A stretch of DNA of 64,000 bases from NCBI RefSeq assembly GCF_904846055.1, contig NZ_CAJGYV010000001.1, forward strand, positions 1,364,001-1,428,000, in the 5' to 3' direction. Below, piece after piece: positions 15,483-24,631 of the stretch (position 1 is the stretch's first letter; every line of letters starts with the position of its first letter). The stretch comes from Psychrobacter ciconiae. GTDB lineage: Bacteria > Pseudomonadota > Gammaproteobacteria > Pseudomonadales > Moraxellaceae. Position numbers and translations under genes: made by a program. Below the pieces are notes generated by a model. It did no database searches. It saw only the letters and a program-made list of their open reading frames with translations, and was not told the DNA's origin.

Positions 15483-16997
15483 TTGAGCGCCATCGACAGT
15501 ATCCGAGCTCATCCAATTCGCCCTATCACTAACCAAGGCGTTGACGAAATACTTGCCGCTGCCCTTTTACAGAGCATCAAAGACCACTTTAACTTGTTAA
15601 AAGGCAAAAAAGTTTGGCTGGCTTGTAGCGGTGGTCGCGACTCGTTGGCATTGGCGGCGATTTGTGCTCAGCTTTATCATCAAGGTCGATTGCCGTTTTT
15701 ACCGCATTTATTGCACGTGAATCATAACTTGCAAGCGATAAGTCATGCTTGGGTAACTCACGTTCAAAACTGGGCGGCGGCTCAAGGGCTGTCTTGCCAA
15801 GTGCTTAGTGTCAGCGTCGATGGCAAGGACGAGCAAGCAGCAAGGCAGGCGCGATATGCCGCGATGATGGCGGCAATTTGCCAAGATGACGTGATTTTGC
15901 TTGCCCACCATGCTGACGATCAAGCAGAAACCCTGCTTTTTCGGCTTGTTAGCGGCGCAGGGGTGGCAGGGCTCTCAGCGATGCAGCCTTGGCGTGCGGT
16001 GAATAAAAATAGCTCGCGCTGTCATCTTTTCAGACCTTGGCTTTTAGTTCAGCGCGCCGCCATCAGTCGCTATGCTAAAGCGCTACAATTGCCCTATATC
16101 GATGACCCGACCAACACGTCAGGCGATAATGCCCGAAGCCATCTGCGAAATGAGGTGTTGCCAAAGCTGACGGCGCTAAATCCAAAAGCGGTGAGCAACA
16201 TTGCCAAAAGTGCGGCATTGCTCAATGCAGCTAAAGTCAGTCTTGATGTGCAAATTGCACAAAATTATGCCGCTTGTCAAAACAAAGCGCTTGATTTTGC
16301 GCCGATTCAGCGTGTTTTAGACCTTGATAACTTGCAGCAACTGCCAGTCAGTCAGCTCGGTCAATTGCTGCATTTTTGGCTTGGGCTTGATGAAAGCTTA
16401 CCGCCACCAAAGCGTTTGGTTGATGAGGTGTTAGCGCTTGCGTTACGGTCGGATAATAACCACGAATCCAAGCTTGAATGGCAAGCCGCTTTGCAAAATT
16501 TTTACATTCTCCGTTACCGTAACCACTTATTTCGCCTTAATCAAGAATTTTTTGCCAACCTGCAACAGCCAATCTTGCCAAAGACTTTTTATCCAAAATT
16601 GTCAAATCAAGAAACGATGACTCTTTTTAAAATTGATACTTATCAATGGCAAATAAAACTCTCAAAATCGGCAGTAAGGTTTTTACAGCATCATGGCTTT
16701 GGTCTTGATATTCGAGCGTTATCCCGCGACCAAAAATTGATGCTAGCGCCAACTGCCACCCCAAAATCTGGCAAAAAGCTATTTCAAGCGCTTGGCATCC
16801 CAGTTTGGTTCAGGAACAGCTTGGTTGTAGTGAGCCTCATTGATGATAATAAAATGCAGCTGCCAGTGAAGCTTTGCTCAATATTTCAAGATTGGGAACT
16901 TTTTGATTCACAAACTACGGTCTTGAAAACAGAACAAAAAGAACAGGTTAGATTGAGTATTCAAAGCCGCTTTGGTCAGCAATCGGATGATAATTAA
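15483..16997 (+). CDS. tilS: tRNA(Ile)-lysidine synthase, TTG start
   Basis: TilS attaches lysine to C34 of tRNA-Ile(CAU), changing its decoding from AUG to AUA; the reaction uses ATP. The PP-loop motif ACSGGRDSLAL is at about residues 45-55 of the chosen protein, followed by the LLHVNHNLQ and LAHHADDQAETLLFRL motifs, then the TilS substrate-binding C-terminal domain (PKSGKKLFQALGIPVWFRN). The TTG at 15483 was chosen because AGGAG lies just upstream. The longest frame starts at an ATG inside the tail of the accA terminator, which is implausible. Predicted length is 504 residues. Confidence 0.93.
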   Translation: MSAIDSIRAHPIRPITNQGVDEILAAALLQSIKDHFNLLKGKKVWLACSGGRDSLALAAICAQLYHQGRLPFLPHLLHVNHNLQAISHAWVTHVQNWAAAQGLSCQVLSVSVDGKDEQAARQARYAAMMAAICQDDVILLAHHADDQAETLLFRLVSGAGVAGLSAMQPWRAVNKNSSRCHLFRPWLLVQRAAISRYAKALQLPYIDDPTNTSGDNARSHLRNEVLPKLTALNPKAVSNIAKSAALLNAAKVSLDVQIAQNYAACQNKALDFAPIQRVLDLDNLQQLPVSQLGQLLHFWLGLDESLPPPKRLVDEVLALALRSDNNHESKLEWQAALQNFYILRYRNHLFRLNQEFFANLQQPILPKTFYPKLSNQETMTLFKIDTYQWQIKLSKSAVRFLQHHGFGLDIRALSRDQKLMLAPTATPKSGKKLFQALGIPVWFRNSLVVVSLIDDNKMQLPVKLCSIFQDWELFDSQTTVLKTEQKEQVRLSIQSRFGQQSDDN

Positions 16998-17109
16998 TCA
17001 GCCAGCTTTAGGTCAGTGTGCTAAACTTAGGGCATTTTATAAGCAGGTTTTCTTTTGCCTTGATTTGCGTCAATGTCAAACTGCCAACATCAAACTGTAA
17101 GGAGTCCTT

Positions 17110-17967
17110 ATGACTGCCATCGACCATCACGCCATTAAAAGCACCTTAGCTGAAAAGACCATCAGCTTTATCGGCGGCGGCAATATGGCTCAAGCGTTGA
17201 TTTCGGGGCTGATTACTTGCGGAATTGACCCAAAGCAAATTATCGTATCAGCGCCTAGCGACAGTACGCGGCAGATTTTTGACAGCCAAGGGCTGCAAAC
17301 GGTAGATGCTAAAGCCCATCCAAAAGATGCCGTAACTGGCGCGGATGTGGTCATTTTAGCGGTGAAGCCACAACTGATGGCAGATGTGGTTCAAGACTTT
17401 GCCGATGCTTTAGAGCATCAATTGGTGATTTCAGTGGCGGCGGGCCTTTCGGTAGCCTCTTTATCAACAATGCTTGGCGGCTATCGACACATCATTCGCG
17501 TGATGCCAAATACGCCGTCCACCATTCAGATGGGAGCATCAGCGCTGTTTGCCGCCGATGAGGTGAGCGCGGCGCAAAAGGCGCTTGCTGAAGTGGTGGT
17601 CGCGGCATCGGGGTTGACGCTTTGGGTCGATTCTGAGGAAAAAATGCACGCGGTCACGGCGGTTTCTGGGTCAGCGCCGGCTTACGTGTTTTATTTTTTA
17701 GAGTCGATGATAAAAGGCGGCGCGCAGTTGGGGCTAAGCCATGAGGAGGCGACCGCGCTTGCCATGCAAACGGTCCTTGGCGCGGCAAGCATGGCGTTAC
17801 AAAGTGATGAGCTGCCAAAAGAGCTGCGCCGCCGCGTCACCTCACCCAATGGCACGACGCAAGCGGCGATTGAGACCATGCAGCGGCTTCATGTGGGCGA
17901 GCATATCATTGATGCCATGAAAGCTTGCGCTGCCCGCAGTCAAGAGTTAAGCGGTACTGCTAACTAA
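17110..17967 (+). CDS. proC: Pyrroline-5-carboxylate reductase
   Basis: ProC reduces pyrroline-5-carboxylate to proline with NAD(P)H. The 285-residue protein has the Rossmann motif ISFIGGGNMAQALISGL near the N-terminus, VVILAVKPQ, RVMPNTPS, and the C-terminal family signature VSGSAPAYVFYFLE ... RRRVTSPNGTTQAAIETM. AAGGAG precedes the ATG by 6 bp. yggT follows 55 bp downstream, the common proC-yggT pairing in gammaproteobacteria. Confidence 0.97.
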   Translation: MTAIDHHAIKSTLAEKTISFIGGGNMAQALISGLITCGIDPKQIIVSAPSDSTRQIFDSQGLQTVDAKAHPKDAVTGADVVILAVKPQLMADVVQDFADALEHQLVISVAAGLSVASLSTMLGGYRHIIRVMPNTPSTIQMGASALFAADEVSAAQKALAEVVVAASGLTLWVDSEEKMHAVTAVSGSAPAYVFYFLESMIKGGAQLGLSHEEATALAMQTVLGAASMALQSDELPKELRRRVTSPNGTTQAAIETMQRLHVGEHIIDAMKACAARSQELSGTAN

Positions 17968-18022
17968 GTACCGCTTATTTTAGGTTTAATTTTTTGATTT
18001 TTACGTCATTGAGTAGCATTTC

Positions 18023-18592
18023 ATGAACAACACGTTATTACAAATTTTTGATTTGGTGACCACCTTTGCCATGCTGCTGGTGTTTATCCGCTTCATGCTG
18101 CAATTTGCTGGCATGGACGCCCGCGACCCGATGATTCGCCCCGCCTACCAAGCGACCCAAATTGTCGATGTGTTTGGGCGCATTTTCCCAACCGTCGGTC
18201 AAGGTCGCATCAGTATTGCCGCCATTGTGTTGATGTTTTTGATTCGCCTGATTGATATTTCAGGAAAAGCAGCCCTCACTCATAAAGGCATTGCGCCGAT
18301 TCCGCTATTTTTTCAAGGCTCGCTGAGCTTGATTCTGGACTTTTTGCGCATGTGCCGTTATTTGGTTATCGGCTCAATCATCGTCAGCTGGATTGTGGTA
18401 TTTACCCAGTCTAACCATCCGATGATCGGCATTATTATTCGCTTAGCTGAGCCAATTTTAGCGCCATTTCGTAGGATTACCCCAAATCTTGGCATGATTG
18501 ACTTATCACCAATGATTGCATTTTTTGCGCTATATTTGATTGAAATTTTTGTAACGGGAATTGCAGCAAGTTTACTGCCGATGCTCGGTTAA
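18023..18592 (+). CDS. yggT: YggT family integral membrane protein
   Basis: The 189-residue protein has two YggT repeats, each with two hydrophobic segments and the R-F hydrophilic signature (IRFMLQFAGMDARDP in the first, RLAEPILAPFRRITPNLGMIDLSP in the second). It lies in the inner membrane. YggT/YlmG proteins are linked to cell division and osmotic or nucleoid functions, but the role in proteobacteria is not settled. It follows proC closely and shares a bidirectional terminator with the convergent thiD gene. Confidence 0.93.
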   Translation: MNNTLLQIFDLVTTFAMLLVFIRFMLQFAGMDARDPMIRPAYQATQIVDVFGRIFPTVGQGRISIAAIVLMFLIRLIDISGKAALTHKGIAPIPLFFQGSLSLILDFLRMCRYLVIGSIIVSWIVVFTQSNHPMIGIIIRLAEPILAPFRRITPNLGMIDLSPMIAFFALYLIEIFVTGIAASLLPMLG

Positions 18593-18617
18593 ACTATGCG
18601 CTAAAAACCCTGTCAAT

Positions 18618-18649
18618 AAAAAAGACGCAAAAATTAAGCGTCTTTTTTT
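18618..18649. terminator. Bidirectional terminator between yggT and thiD
   Basis: AAAAAAGACGC and GCGTCTTTTTTT form the stem, with A- and T-runs on both sides. Confidence 0.85.
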
Positions 18650-18696
18650 ATTGGGTAACTTTGAAAAAAGTTTAAGAAAAAGAATTTTTAATCAAT

Positions 18697-19494
<798 letters not shown>

Positions 19495-19684
19495 TTAATT
19501 TTCTCATTATTTGGGTTAGTCTTGTTTGTAACATTCGACAGTTGCATTTGCTTTTGCCAATTACTATAGCTTTGATGGCAAAAAATAGCCAGTTATGTAA
19601 AAACTAAAAAATATTAATTATCAATGAAATCAAAAGCTTTGCTATTGATGGGTATTTAATTTAAGCAAAAGCAAGCTTGAGGGC

Positions 19685-19712
19685 TTGCAAACGAGGTTAA
19701 CTTTGTTATAAT
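19685..19712 (+). promoter_or_regulatory. Promoter of tRNA-Ser
   Basis: TTGCAA at 19685-19690 and TATAAT at 19707-19712 are separated by 16 bp, about 70 bp upstream of the mature tRNA. Confidence 0.72.
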
Positions 19713-19779
19713 ACTCGCCCACGGCATAAGACGTATCATTAGCATTGATACTTTGGTGAAAACTGTCTTAAATCGTTTC

Positions 19780-19871
19780 GGTGAAGTGGGTGAGTGGCTG
19801 AAACCAGTTCCCTGCTAAGGAACCATACGTAATTACGCGTATCGAGGGTTCGAATCCCTCCTTCACCGCCA
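19780..19871 (+). tRNA. tRNA-Ser (anticodon GCU)
   Basis: The 92-nt gene has a 7-bp acceptor stem GGTGAAG/CTTCACC, the discriminator G and an encoded CCA. The anticodon loop reads CTGCTAA (anticodon GCT), and a long variable arm, typical of class II serine tRNAs, follows. The T loop is GGTTCGAATCC. It reads AGC/AGU codons. Confidence 0.95.
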
Positions 19872-19953
19872 TTTGTTGGTTTGAGTGGTTCAGTTTTAAG
19901 TTAAAACGTAATTTAAAAAATTGCCAATAACTTAAAAAACTTTGAAAAAAGTA

Positions 19954-19981
19954 TTGACAACCTCAAAATTATCTATATAAT
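19954..19981 (+). promoter_or_regulatory. Promoter of tRNA-Arg
   Basis: A consensus -35 TTGACA (19954-19959) and a perfect -10 TATAAT (19976-19981) are 16 bp apart. This is among the strongest sigma-70 promoters in the window, so tRNA-Arg is transcribed separately from tRNA-Ser. Confidence 0.85.
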
Positions 19982-20037
19982 AGCCAACCTAATTTACTAC
20001 AAAAGCTTTTGTTTAAGTAGTAAAGTTTTAGCAAAAT

Positions 20038-20114
20038 GCGCCTGTAGCTCAGCTGGATAGAGCACTTGGCTACGAACTAAGGGGTCGGGAGTTCGAATCT
20101 CTCCAGGCGCACCA
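20038..20114 (+). tRNA. tRNA-Arg (anticodon ACG)
   Basis: The 77-nt gene has an acceptor stem GCGCCTG/CAGGCGC, discriminator A and an encoded CCA. The D loop has AGCTGGATAGAG and the anticodon loop reads CTACGAA (anticodon ACG, edited to ICG by TadA). It decodes CGU/CGC/CGA. The T loop is GAGTTCGAATCTC. Confidence 0.96.
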
Positions 20115-20334
20115 TTTTGCTTTACATCAAGCGCAAGCTTAACAATCAATCGCCTGTCACATGACAACTTGGCGATTTTTTTGTGCCTGCTATTTTTAGG
20201 TCAGTCGCTTTATTTATTAAAGCTCTGGCTGTCAAATTCCAGAGACTATCACGTGGCAATCTTGCCAAACAATCTGCCCCGCAAAACGGCTATTTTGCGG
20301 TACAATAGCCCATCTTTTATGAGGGTTCAACGCC

Positions 20335-20967
20335 ATGTCAAAACCTGCCCTAAAGCCTAAAAATCCATCTCAAAACTTGCCTCAAGATATTGACGAGCCC
20401 AGCATTGCTAAGCCTTTAGCGCGATTGGTGGCTATTGTTTATGATGGCATGCTGATCTTGGCGCTGCTGTTTTTGGTGGGGACAGTATTGACGGTGATTG
20501 GGACGCTTTTGACCATGCAATCAGGGACAAGCGCTAATGAGGCGCAGTCGCTGCCGTCATGGTATCAAAACTTGGTGATGACCCCTGCCTTTGTGTTAAC
20601 GCTCATTGGCTTTTACGGGCTGTTTTGGCGGCGTGGCGGTCAAACGCTTGGCATGCAAACGTGGCGGCTAAAAACAGTCAACCAAGACGGCAAATTGCTC
20701 ACTTGGGGGCAATCGGTCAAGCGGATTTTGGCGGCGTGTTTGGTTCCCGCGGTATTGGCGATGGTGGGCTATTTAATTGGCGGCTCGCGGCAGATCTTGC
20801 TGACCAGTGCCTTTTTGGGACTTATTTTTAACTATTTGTTTTGTCTTTTTAATCAGCGCGGTTTGGCGGTTCAAGATTTGCTGTCCAATAGCATGACTTT
20901 AAAAATGCCCAAAGTTGCCCATGTTGGAATTTTGGAAGGCTTTAGAAACCGTAACAAACAGCCTTAG
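20335..20967 (+). CDS. RDD family membrane protein
   Basis: The 210-residue inner-membrane protein has three or more hydrophobic segments (about residues 40-65, 80-100, 140-185). It carries the RDD family features LARLVAIVYDGMLI at the start of the first helix and RRGGQTLGMQTWRLKTV between helices. Family function is not well defined; some members act as Na+/H+ antiporters. In pseudomonads an RDD protein gene is often near hemA or lpt genes, which is not the case here. GAGGG precedes the ATG. A bidirectional terminator separates it from panD. Confidence 0.88.
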   Translation: MSKPALKPKNPSQNLPQDIDEPSIAKPLARLVAIVYDGMLILALLFLVGTVLTVIGTLLTMQSGTSANEAQSLPSWYQNLVMTPAFVLTLIGFYGLFWRRGGQTLGMQTWRLKTVNQDGKLLTWGQSVKRILAACLVPAVLAMVGYLIGGSRQILLTSAFLGLIFNYLFCLFNQRGLAVQDLLSNSMTLKMPKVAHVGILEGFRNRNKQP

Positions 20968-21001
20968 TTAACTTATTCAACAGTTAAATAGTCAAAGGCA
21001 C

Positions 21002-21033
21002 AAAAAAAGCTGACTTTGAACGTCAGCTTTTTT
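21002..21033. terminator. Bidirectional terminator between the RDD gene and panD
   Basis: AAAAAAAGCTGAC and GTCAGCTTTTTT form an 11-bp or longer stem with a 7-nt loop, 19 bp from the panD stop. Confidence 0.88.
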
Positions 21034-21051
21034 ATAGTTTGCTAAAAGCAA

Positions 21052-21432
21052 TTATGCCACTTGAACCGGAATGATATTGGCGGTGTCTTTCACCGTGTTG
21101 TCTTCGTTGCAATAAACGAGCTTTGGCAAATACTCGTCCGCTTCGGCTTCATCCAAATGGGCGTAAGCGCAAATGATGACGATATCACCAATATCCGCCA
21201 TGTGAGCGGCCGCACCATTTAAAGAGATGATACCAGAGCCGGCTTCTGCGCGAATGGCGTAGGTACGAAAGCGCTTGCCGTTAGTGACGTTATAAATATC
21301 GATGGACTCATTTTCGCGCAGCCCTGCCAAATCAAGCAGGTCGCCATCAATGCCGCAAGAGCCTTCGTAGTGAAGCTCGGCGTGGGTGACACGGGCACGG
21401 TGCAATTTGCATTTAAGCATGTTAAGTAGCAT
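21052..21432 (-). CDS. panD: Aspartate 1-decarboxylase
   Basis: PanD makes beta-alanine for pantothenate and CoA by decarboxylating aspartate. The 126-residue proenzyme cleaves itself between Gly24 and Ser25 in YEGSCGID, generating the pyruvoyl cofactor on Ser25; this motif is intact. [12 protein letters not shown] at the N-terminus and [14 protein letters not shown] are also typical. An internal start (MLKCKLHR, four residues later) is possible. AAGGATAAG precedes the ATG. panBC are not in the window. Confidence 0.96.
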   Translation of the reverse strand: MLLNMLKCKLHRARVTHAELHYEGSCGIDGDLLDLAGLRENESIDIYNVTNGKRFRTYAIRAEAGSGIISLNGAAAHMADIGDIVIICAYAHLDEAEADEYLPKLVYCNEDNTVKDTANIIPVQVA

Positions 21433-21582
21433 GAAGGGCTTATCCTTTGAGTCGAGATTAGGAGCTTAATGGGGCGGCTTAGCAAGATTAAAAGGGTAAC
21501 CGCTTGCCATTGTTACATCAAACTAAAAGCTGCTGATAGGCTTAGGTGGTGACAGACAAAATCAGCGGCAATGATAACGCAT

Positions 21583-21617
21583 AAAAAAAGCCTAGACTGA
21601 TTATCGCCAAGCTTTTT
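21583..21617 (-). terminator. Terminator of pth
   Basis: On the minus strand the stem AAAAAGC/GCTTTTT is followed by a T-run, about 20 bp after the pth stop. Confidence 0.6.
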
Positions 21618-21637
21618 AAAATCAATATGATACCGCG

Positions 21638-22219
21638 TTAGTTGGGTAATTTAAACCCATTTATTTGCGACCGCGCCCGTTCAATGTCGCCAGACAATAA
21701 CAAGGGCAGCGCGTCAAAAGCGGCGCTGAGCGCACTATCAATCATGGTTTGCTCATCTGTGGCGGCTTTTGACAACACATGACCGCTGACTTTGGACTTG
21801 TGACCGGGGTGACCGATGCCAATGCGCAGGCGGTGAAAGTCGTTGCCCAAATGCGGGGTGATGTCGCGAAGACCGTTATGACCACCATGACCGCCGCCAG
21901 TTTTAAGTTTGATCACGCCGGCGTTTAAATCCAGCTCATCATGGGCAATTAACAGCTCATCGTTGTCAATGCCGTAATATTTGACCATAGGAACGACCGA
22001 TTGACCCGATTTATTCATAAAGGTCAGCGGCAATAATAAGCGGACATCATGCCCTAAAATTTGACCGCGACCGGTTACGCCGTGAAATTTTTTATCAGGA
22101 TTTAAGGTGATATTGAATTGCTGCGCCAAATGCTGAACAAACCAAAACCCAGCATTGTGACGGGTCATCATGTATTCAGCGCCGGGATTGCCGAGGCCAA
22201 CGATAAGCTTTAAGGTCAT
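21638..22219 (-). CDS. pth: Peptidyl-tRNA hydrolase
   Basis: Pth recycles peptidyl-tRNAs released early from ribosomes. The 193-residue protein has the full family pattern: LIVGLGNPGAEYMMTRHNAGFWFV at the N-terminus with catalytic His in RHNAG, the PLTFMNKSGQSV loop, the DELDLNAGVIKLK aspartate, and GGGHGGHNGLRDI. It lies downstream of rplY and prs in the order conserved in pseudomonads and relatives. A hairpin between rplY and pth may reduce but not abolish co-transcription. Confidence 0.96.
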   Translation of the reverse strand: MTLKLIVGLGNPGAEYMMTRHNAGFWFVQHLAQQFNITLNPDKKFHGVTGRGQILGHDVRLLLPLTFMNKSGQSVVPMVKYYGIDNDELLIAHDELDLNAGVIKLKTGGGHGGHNGLRDITPHLGNDFHRLRIGIGHPGHKSKVSGHVLSKAATDEQTMIDSALSAAFDALPLLLSGDIERARSQINGFKLPN

Positions 22220-22263
22220 AGCGGCTCTTTTTACTAAGGATTAAAGTTATGATTTCGACATAC

Positions 22264-22297
22264 AAAAACAGCAGGAGACATCATCTCCTGCTGTTTT
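22264..22297 (-). terminator. Hairpin terminator between rplY and pth
   Basis: On the minus strand AAAACAGCAGGAGA pairs with TCTCCTGCTGTTTT (14-bp stem, short loop) and a TTTTTGTA tail follows. It probably gives partial termination after rplY. Confidence 0.78.
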
Positions 22298-22319
22298 AAA
22301 GCGGTAAACTTACAACAAA

Positions 22320-22982
22320 TTATTCGCTGTCAGTTTGCTCAGTGGCAGGAACATCACCAGCATCGGCATCATCGCCTGCTTCATCAGTTTCTTCAACCGT
22401 AGGCGCAAGCATAGTAACGATAGTGCGGTCGTGACCTTCTTCGTTTTCAAGCTCAACGATTACCACGCCTTCAGGCAATTGAATGTCTGACAAACGAATC
22501 ACATCGCCGATATCAAGCCCTGACACATCAACTTTTAATGCTTCAGGAAGCTGTGAAGGCAAGCAAGAGATTTCGATATCGGTCACAAGCGTTGATAATA
22601 CGCCAGCAGCTTTGGTGCCTGGAGCGTTTTCTTCGCCTTCGTAATGAACCGGAACGTTCAAGTTGATTTTTTGACCTTTAACAATGCGTTGAAAGTCAAC
22701 ATGCATTGGGAAGCCTTTTGATGGGTGACGCTGCAAGGCTTTGATAACGGCTTGGTGCTCAGTGTCATCAACAGTAATGGTTAAAATCTGTGAAAAGAAC
22801 GCTTCAGTTTCAATAGATTTAACCAATTCGTTAATTTTAAGCGAGATGGCAGTTGGCTCTTCGTTGCCGCCATAAATGATGGCAGGAACAAGGTTTTGCT
22901 TACGAAGGCGGCGGCTCGCACCTTTACCTTGCAAGTCAGCAGAACGGTCAACTGCGCTTAGGGCAAATGGGTTGTTGCTCAT
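22320..22982 (-). CDS. rplY: 50S ribosomal protein L25 (Ctc form)
   Basis: L25 binds 5S rRNA in the large subunit. The 220-residue protein is the long two-domain Ctc form: an N-terminal 5S-binding domain (about residues 10-95, including KGASRRLRKQNLVPAIIYGG) and a C-terminal beta domain (about 100-190). An acidic tail (EETDEAGDDADAGDVP) is of unknown role. AGGATTACCTC precedes the ATG. It lies downstream of prs with a gap of about 190 bp that holds a hairpin. Confidence 0.95.
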   Translation of the reverse strand: MSNNPFALSAVDRSADLQGKGASRRLRKQNLVPAIIYGGNEEPTAISLKINELVKSIETEAFFSQILTITVDDTEHQAVIKALQRHPSKGFPMHVDFQRIVKGQKINLNVPVHYEGEENAPGTKAAGVLSTLVTDIEISCLPSQLPEALKVDVSGLDIGDVIRLSDIQLPEGVVIVELENEEGHDRTIVTMLAPTVEETDEAGDDADAGDVPATEQTDSE

Positions 22983-23120
22983 GAGGTAATCCTATAAAAA
23001 AATAAATTAAGTAAACACGGTGGCAAGCTTTGCGACCAAGCTTGGCTTTGGTTTACTTGATGATAACCTGATAAAACAATATCAGACTTGGAGGCGCATT
23101 ATACGAGGTTTTGTAATAAT

Positions 23121-23148
23121 AATAAAGGCTTAAACCTAAGCCTTTATT
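23121..23148 (-). terminator. Hairpin downstream of prs
   Basis: A perfect 12-bp stem AATAAAGGCTTA/TAAGCCTTTATT with a 4-nt loop lies 29 bp after the prs stop. The minus-strand tail is AT-rich but has no long T-run, so termination may be incomplete. Confidence 0.55.
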
Positions 23149-23176
23149 GTTTCAAAATCAAAGTTAAGAATAACTC

Positions 23177-24121
23177 TTATTCAAACATCGCACTGATCGA
23201 TTCTTCGTTATTAATCCGGCGTAAGCTTTCAGCAATGGTAGGAGCAATGCTGACTTGGCGGATTTTTTCACAAGCTTGTGCGGCGGGCGATAACGGAATG
23301 GTATCGGTAACGACAATTTCATCAAGGGCAGAGTCGCTGATGTTTTTTAGCGCATTTCCTGACAATACCGGATGGGTAATGTAGCCTAAAACGCGGCGAG
23401 CGCCATTGTCTTTTAGGGCTTGGGCGGCTTTACAAAGCGTTCCTGCGGTATCGACGATGTCATCGACAATCACGCAATCGCGGTCGCGAACGTCGCCGAT
23501 GATGTGCATGACTTGAGATTCATTCGCGCGAGCGCGGCGTTTATCAATAATTGCCAAATCGGCATCGCCAAGCTGTTTTGCCATCGCGCGAGCACGAACC
23601 ACGCCGCCAACGTCAGGAGATACAACCATCAGGTTGTCATAATGCTGTTTGGTTAAGTCATTTAATAAGACTGGTGTCCCGTAAATGTTATCAACCGGAA
23701 TATCAAAAAAGCCTTGGATTTGATCTGAGTGCAAATCAACGGTCATGACGCGGTCAATACTTACGATGCTTAGCATGTCAGCGACAACTTTGGCAGAGAT
23801 TGGCACGCGGGCTGATCGTGGTCTGCGGTCTTGACGGGCGTAACCAAAATACGGCATGACCGCAGTGATGCGACCGGCGCTTGATCGGCGCAGGGCATCA
23901 GCCATCATCATAATTTCCATGATGTTGTTATTGGTTGGCGCACAGGTAGACTGCAAAATAAAGACGTCTTTACCACGAACGTTTTCTTTGATTTCAACGG
24001 CAATTTCGCCGTCCGAAAAGCGACTGATATCAGCTTTGCCAAGCGGAATATGCAGATGGTCAGCTACGGTTTTTGCTAATTCAGGATGGGCAGTTCCCGT
24101 AAAAATCGCCAAATAAGGCAT
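23177..24121 (-). CDS. prs: Ribose-phosphate pyrophosphokinase
   Basis: Prs makes PRPP from ribose-5-phosphate and ATP for nucleotide, histidine and tryptophan synthesis. The 314-residue protein has the class I signatures: [45 protein letters not shown], and the PRPP-binding loop [33 protein letters not shown] precedes the ATG. It sits between rplY and two tRNA-Gln genes in the same orientation as ispE, the same block known from Pseudomonas (ispE-tRNA-Gln-prs-rplY-pth). Confidence 0.97.
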   Translation of the reverse strand: MPYLAIFTGTAHPELAKTVADHLHIPLGKADISRFSDGEIAVEIKENVRGKDVFILQSTCAPTNNNIMEIMMMADALRRSSAGRITAVMPYFGYARQDRRPRSARVPISAKVVADMLSIVSIDRVMTVDLHSDQIQGFFDIPVDNIYGTPVLLNDLTKQHYDNLMVVSPDVGGVVRARAMAKQLGDADLAIIDKRRARANESQVMHIIGDVRDRDCVIVDDIVDTAGTLCKAAQALKDNGARRVLGYITHPVLSGNALKNISDSALDEIVVTDTIPLSPAAQACEKIRQVSIAPTIAESLRRINNEESISAMFE

Positions 24122-24206
24122 GACTGATGTCCTATTGGTTGACTCAAGCAGCGACCGCTAAGCAGTGACGAACTGCTCAAAGTAAGTTGTGGTGAAGATT
24201 AGAAAA

Positions 24207-24282
24207 TGGCAGGGGTAGCTGGACTCGAACCAACGGATGTCAGGATCAAAACCTGATGCCTTACCAACTTGGCTATACCCCT
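24207..24282 (-). tRNA. tRNA-Gln (anticodon UUG), copy 1
   Basis: On the minus strand the 76-nt gene has acceptor stem AGGGGTA/TACCCCT with discriminator G and an encoded CCA. The anticodon loop reads TTTTGAT (anticodon TTG). It is identical to the copy at 24385-24460 and lies between ispE and prs, a location conserved in pseudomonads. Confidence 0.96.
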
Positions 24283-24384
24283 AAAACTTTTGGACATGAT
24301 ACTAAAAAGCTTGCCTTTTTTATAAAAGAAACAAGCTTTAATGGTATCTATTAAGAGTGCAGCAGTTGCACGCTTAATTAAATA

Positions 24385-24460
24385 TGGCAGGGGTAGCTGG
24401 ACTCGAACCAACGGATGTCAGGATCAAAACCTGATGCCTTACCAACTTGGCTATACCCCT
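24385..24460 (-). tRNA. tRNA-Gln (anticodon UUG), copy 2
   Basis: This gene is identical over all 76 nt to the copy at 24207-24282, with 102 bp between them. The tandem copies probably share one precursor transcript. The upstream 170 bp towards ispE may hold the promoter. Confidence 0.96.
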
Positions 24461-24631
24461 ATATGGGCGACCTATTATAAATAAAAAAAATTAATTTGCA
24501 AGGGTTCTGCGTATTTTTTATTTACATCAATTAAGTCAGGCGCTATTTTAGCAAACTATGACCATAAAGCCTACCCATTTTATTAACTTATTTTCGAATC
24601 GTTTTAATCAAATGATTGCTGTTTTAAGTTT

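Noticed and set aside
24199..24411. Minus-strand 70-codon open frame
   Set aside because: It overlaps the two tRNA-Gln genes.
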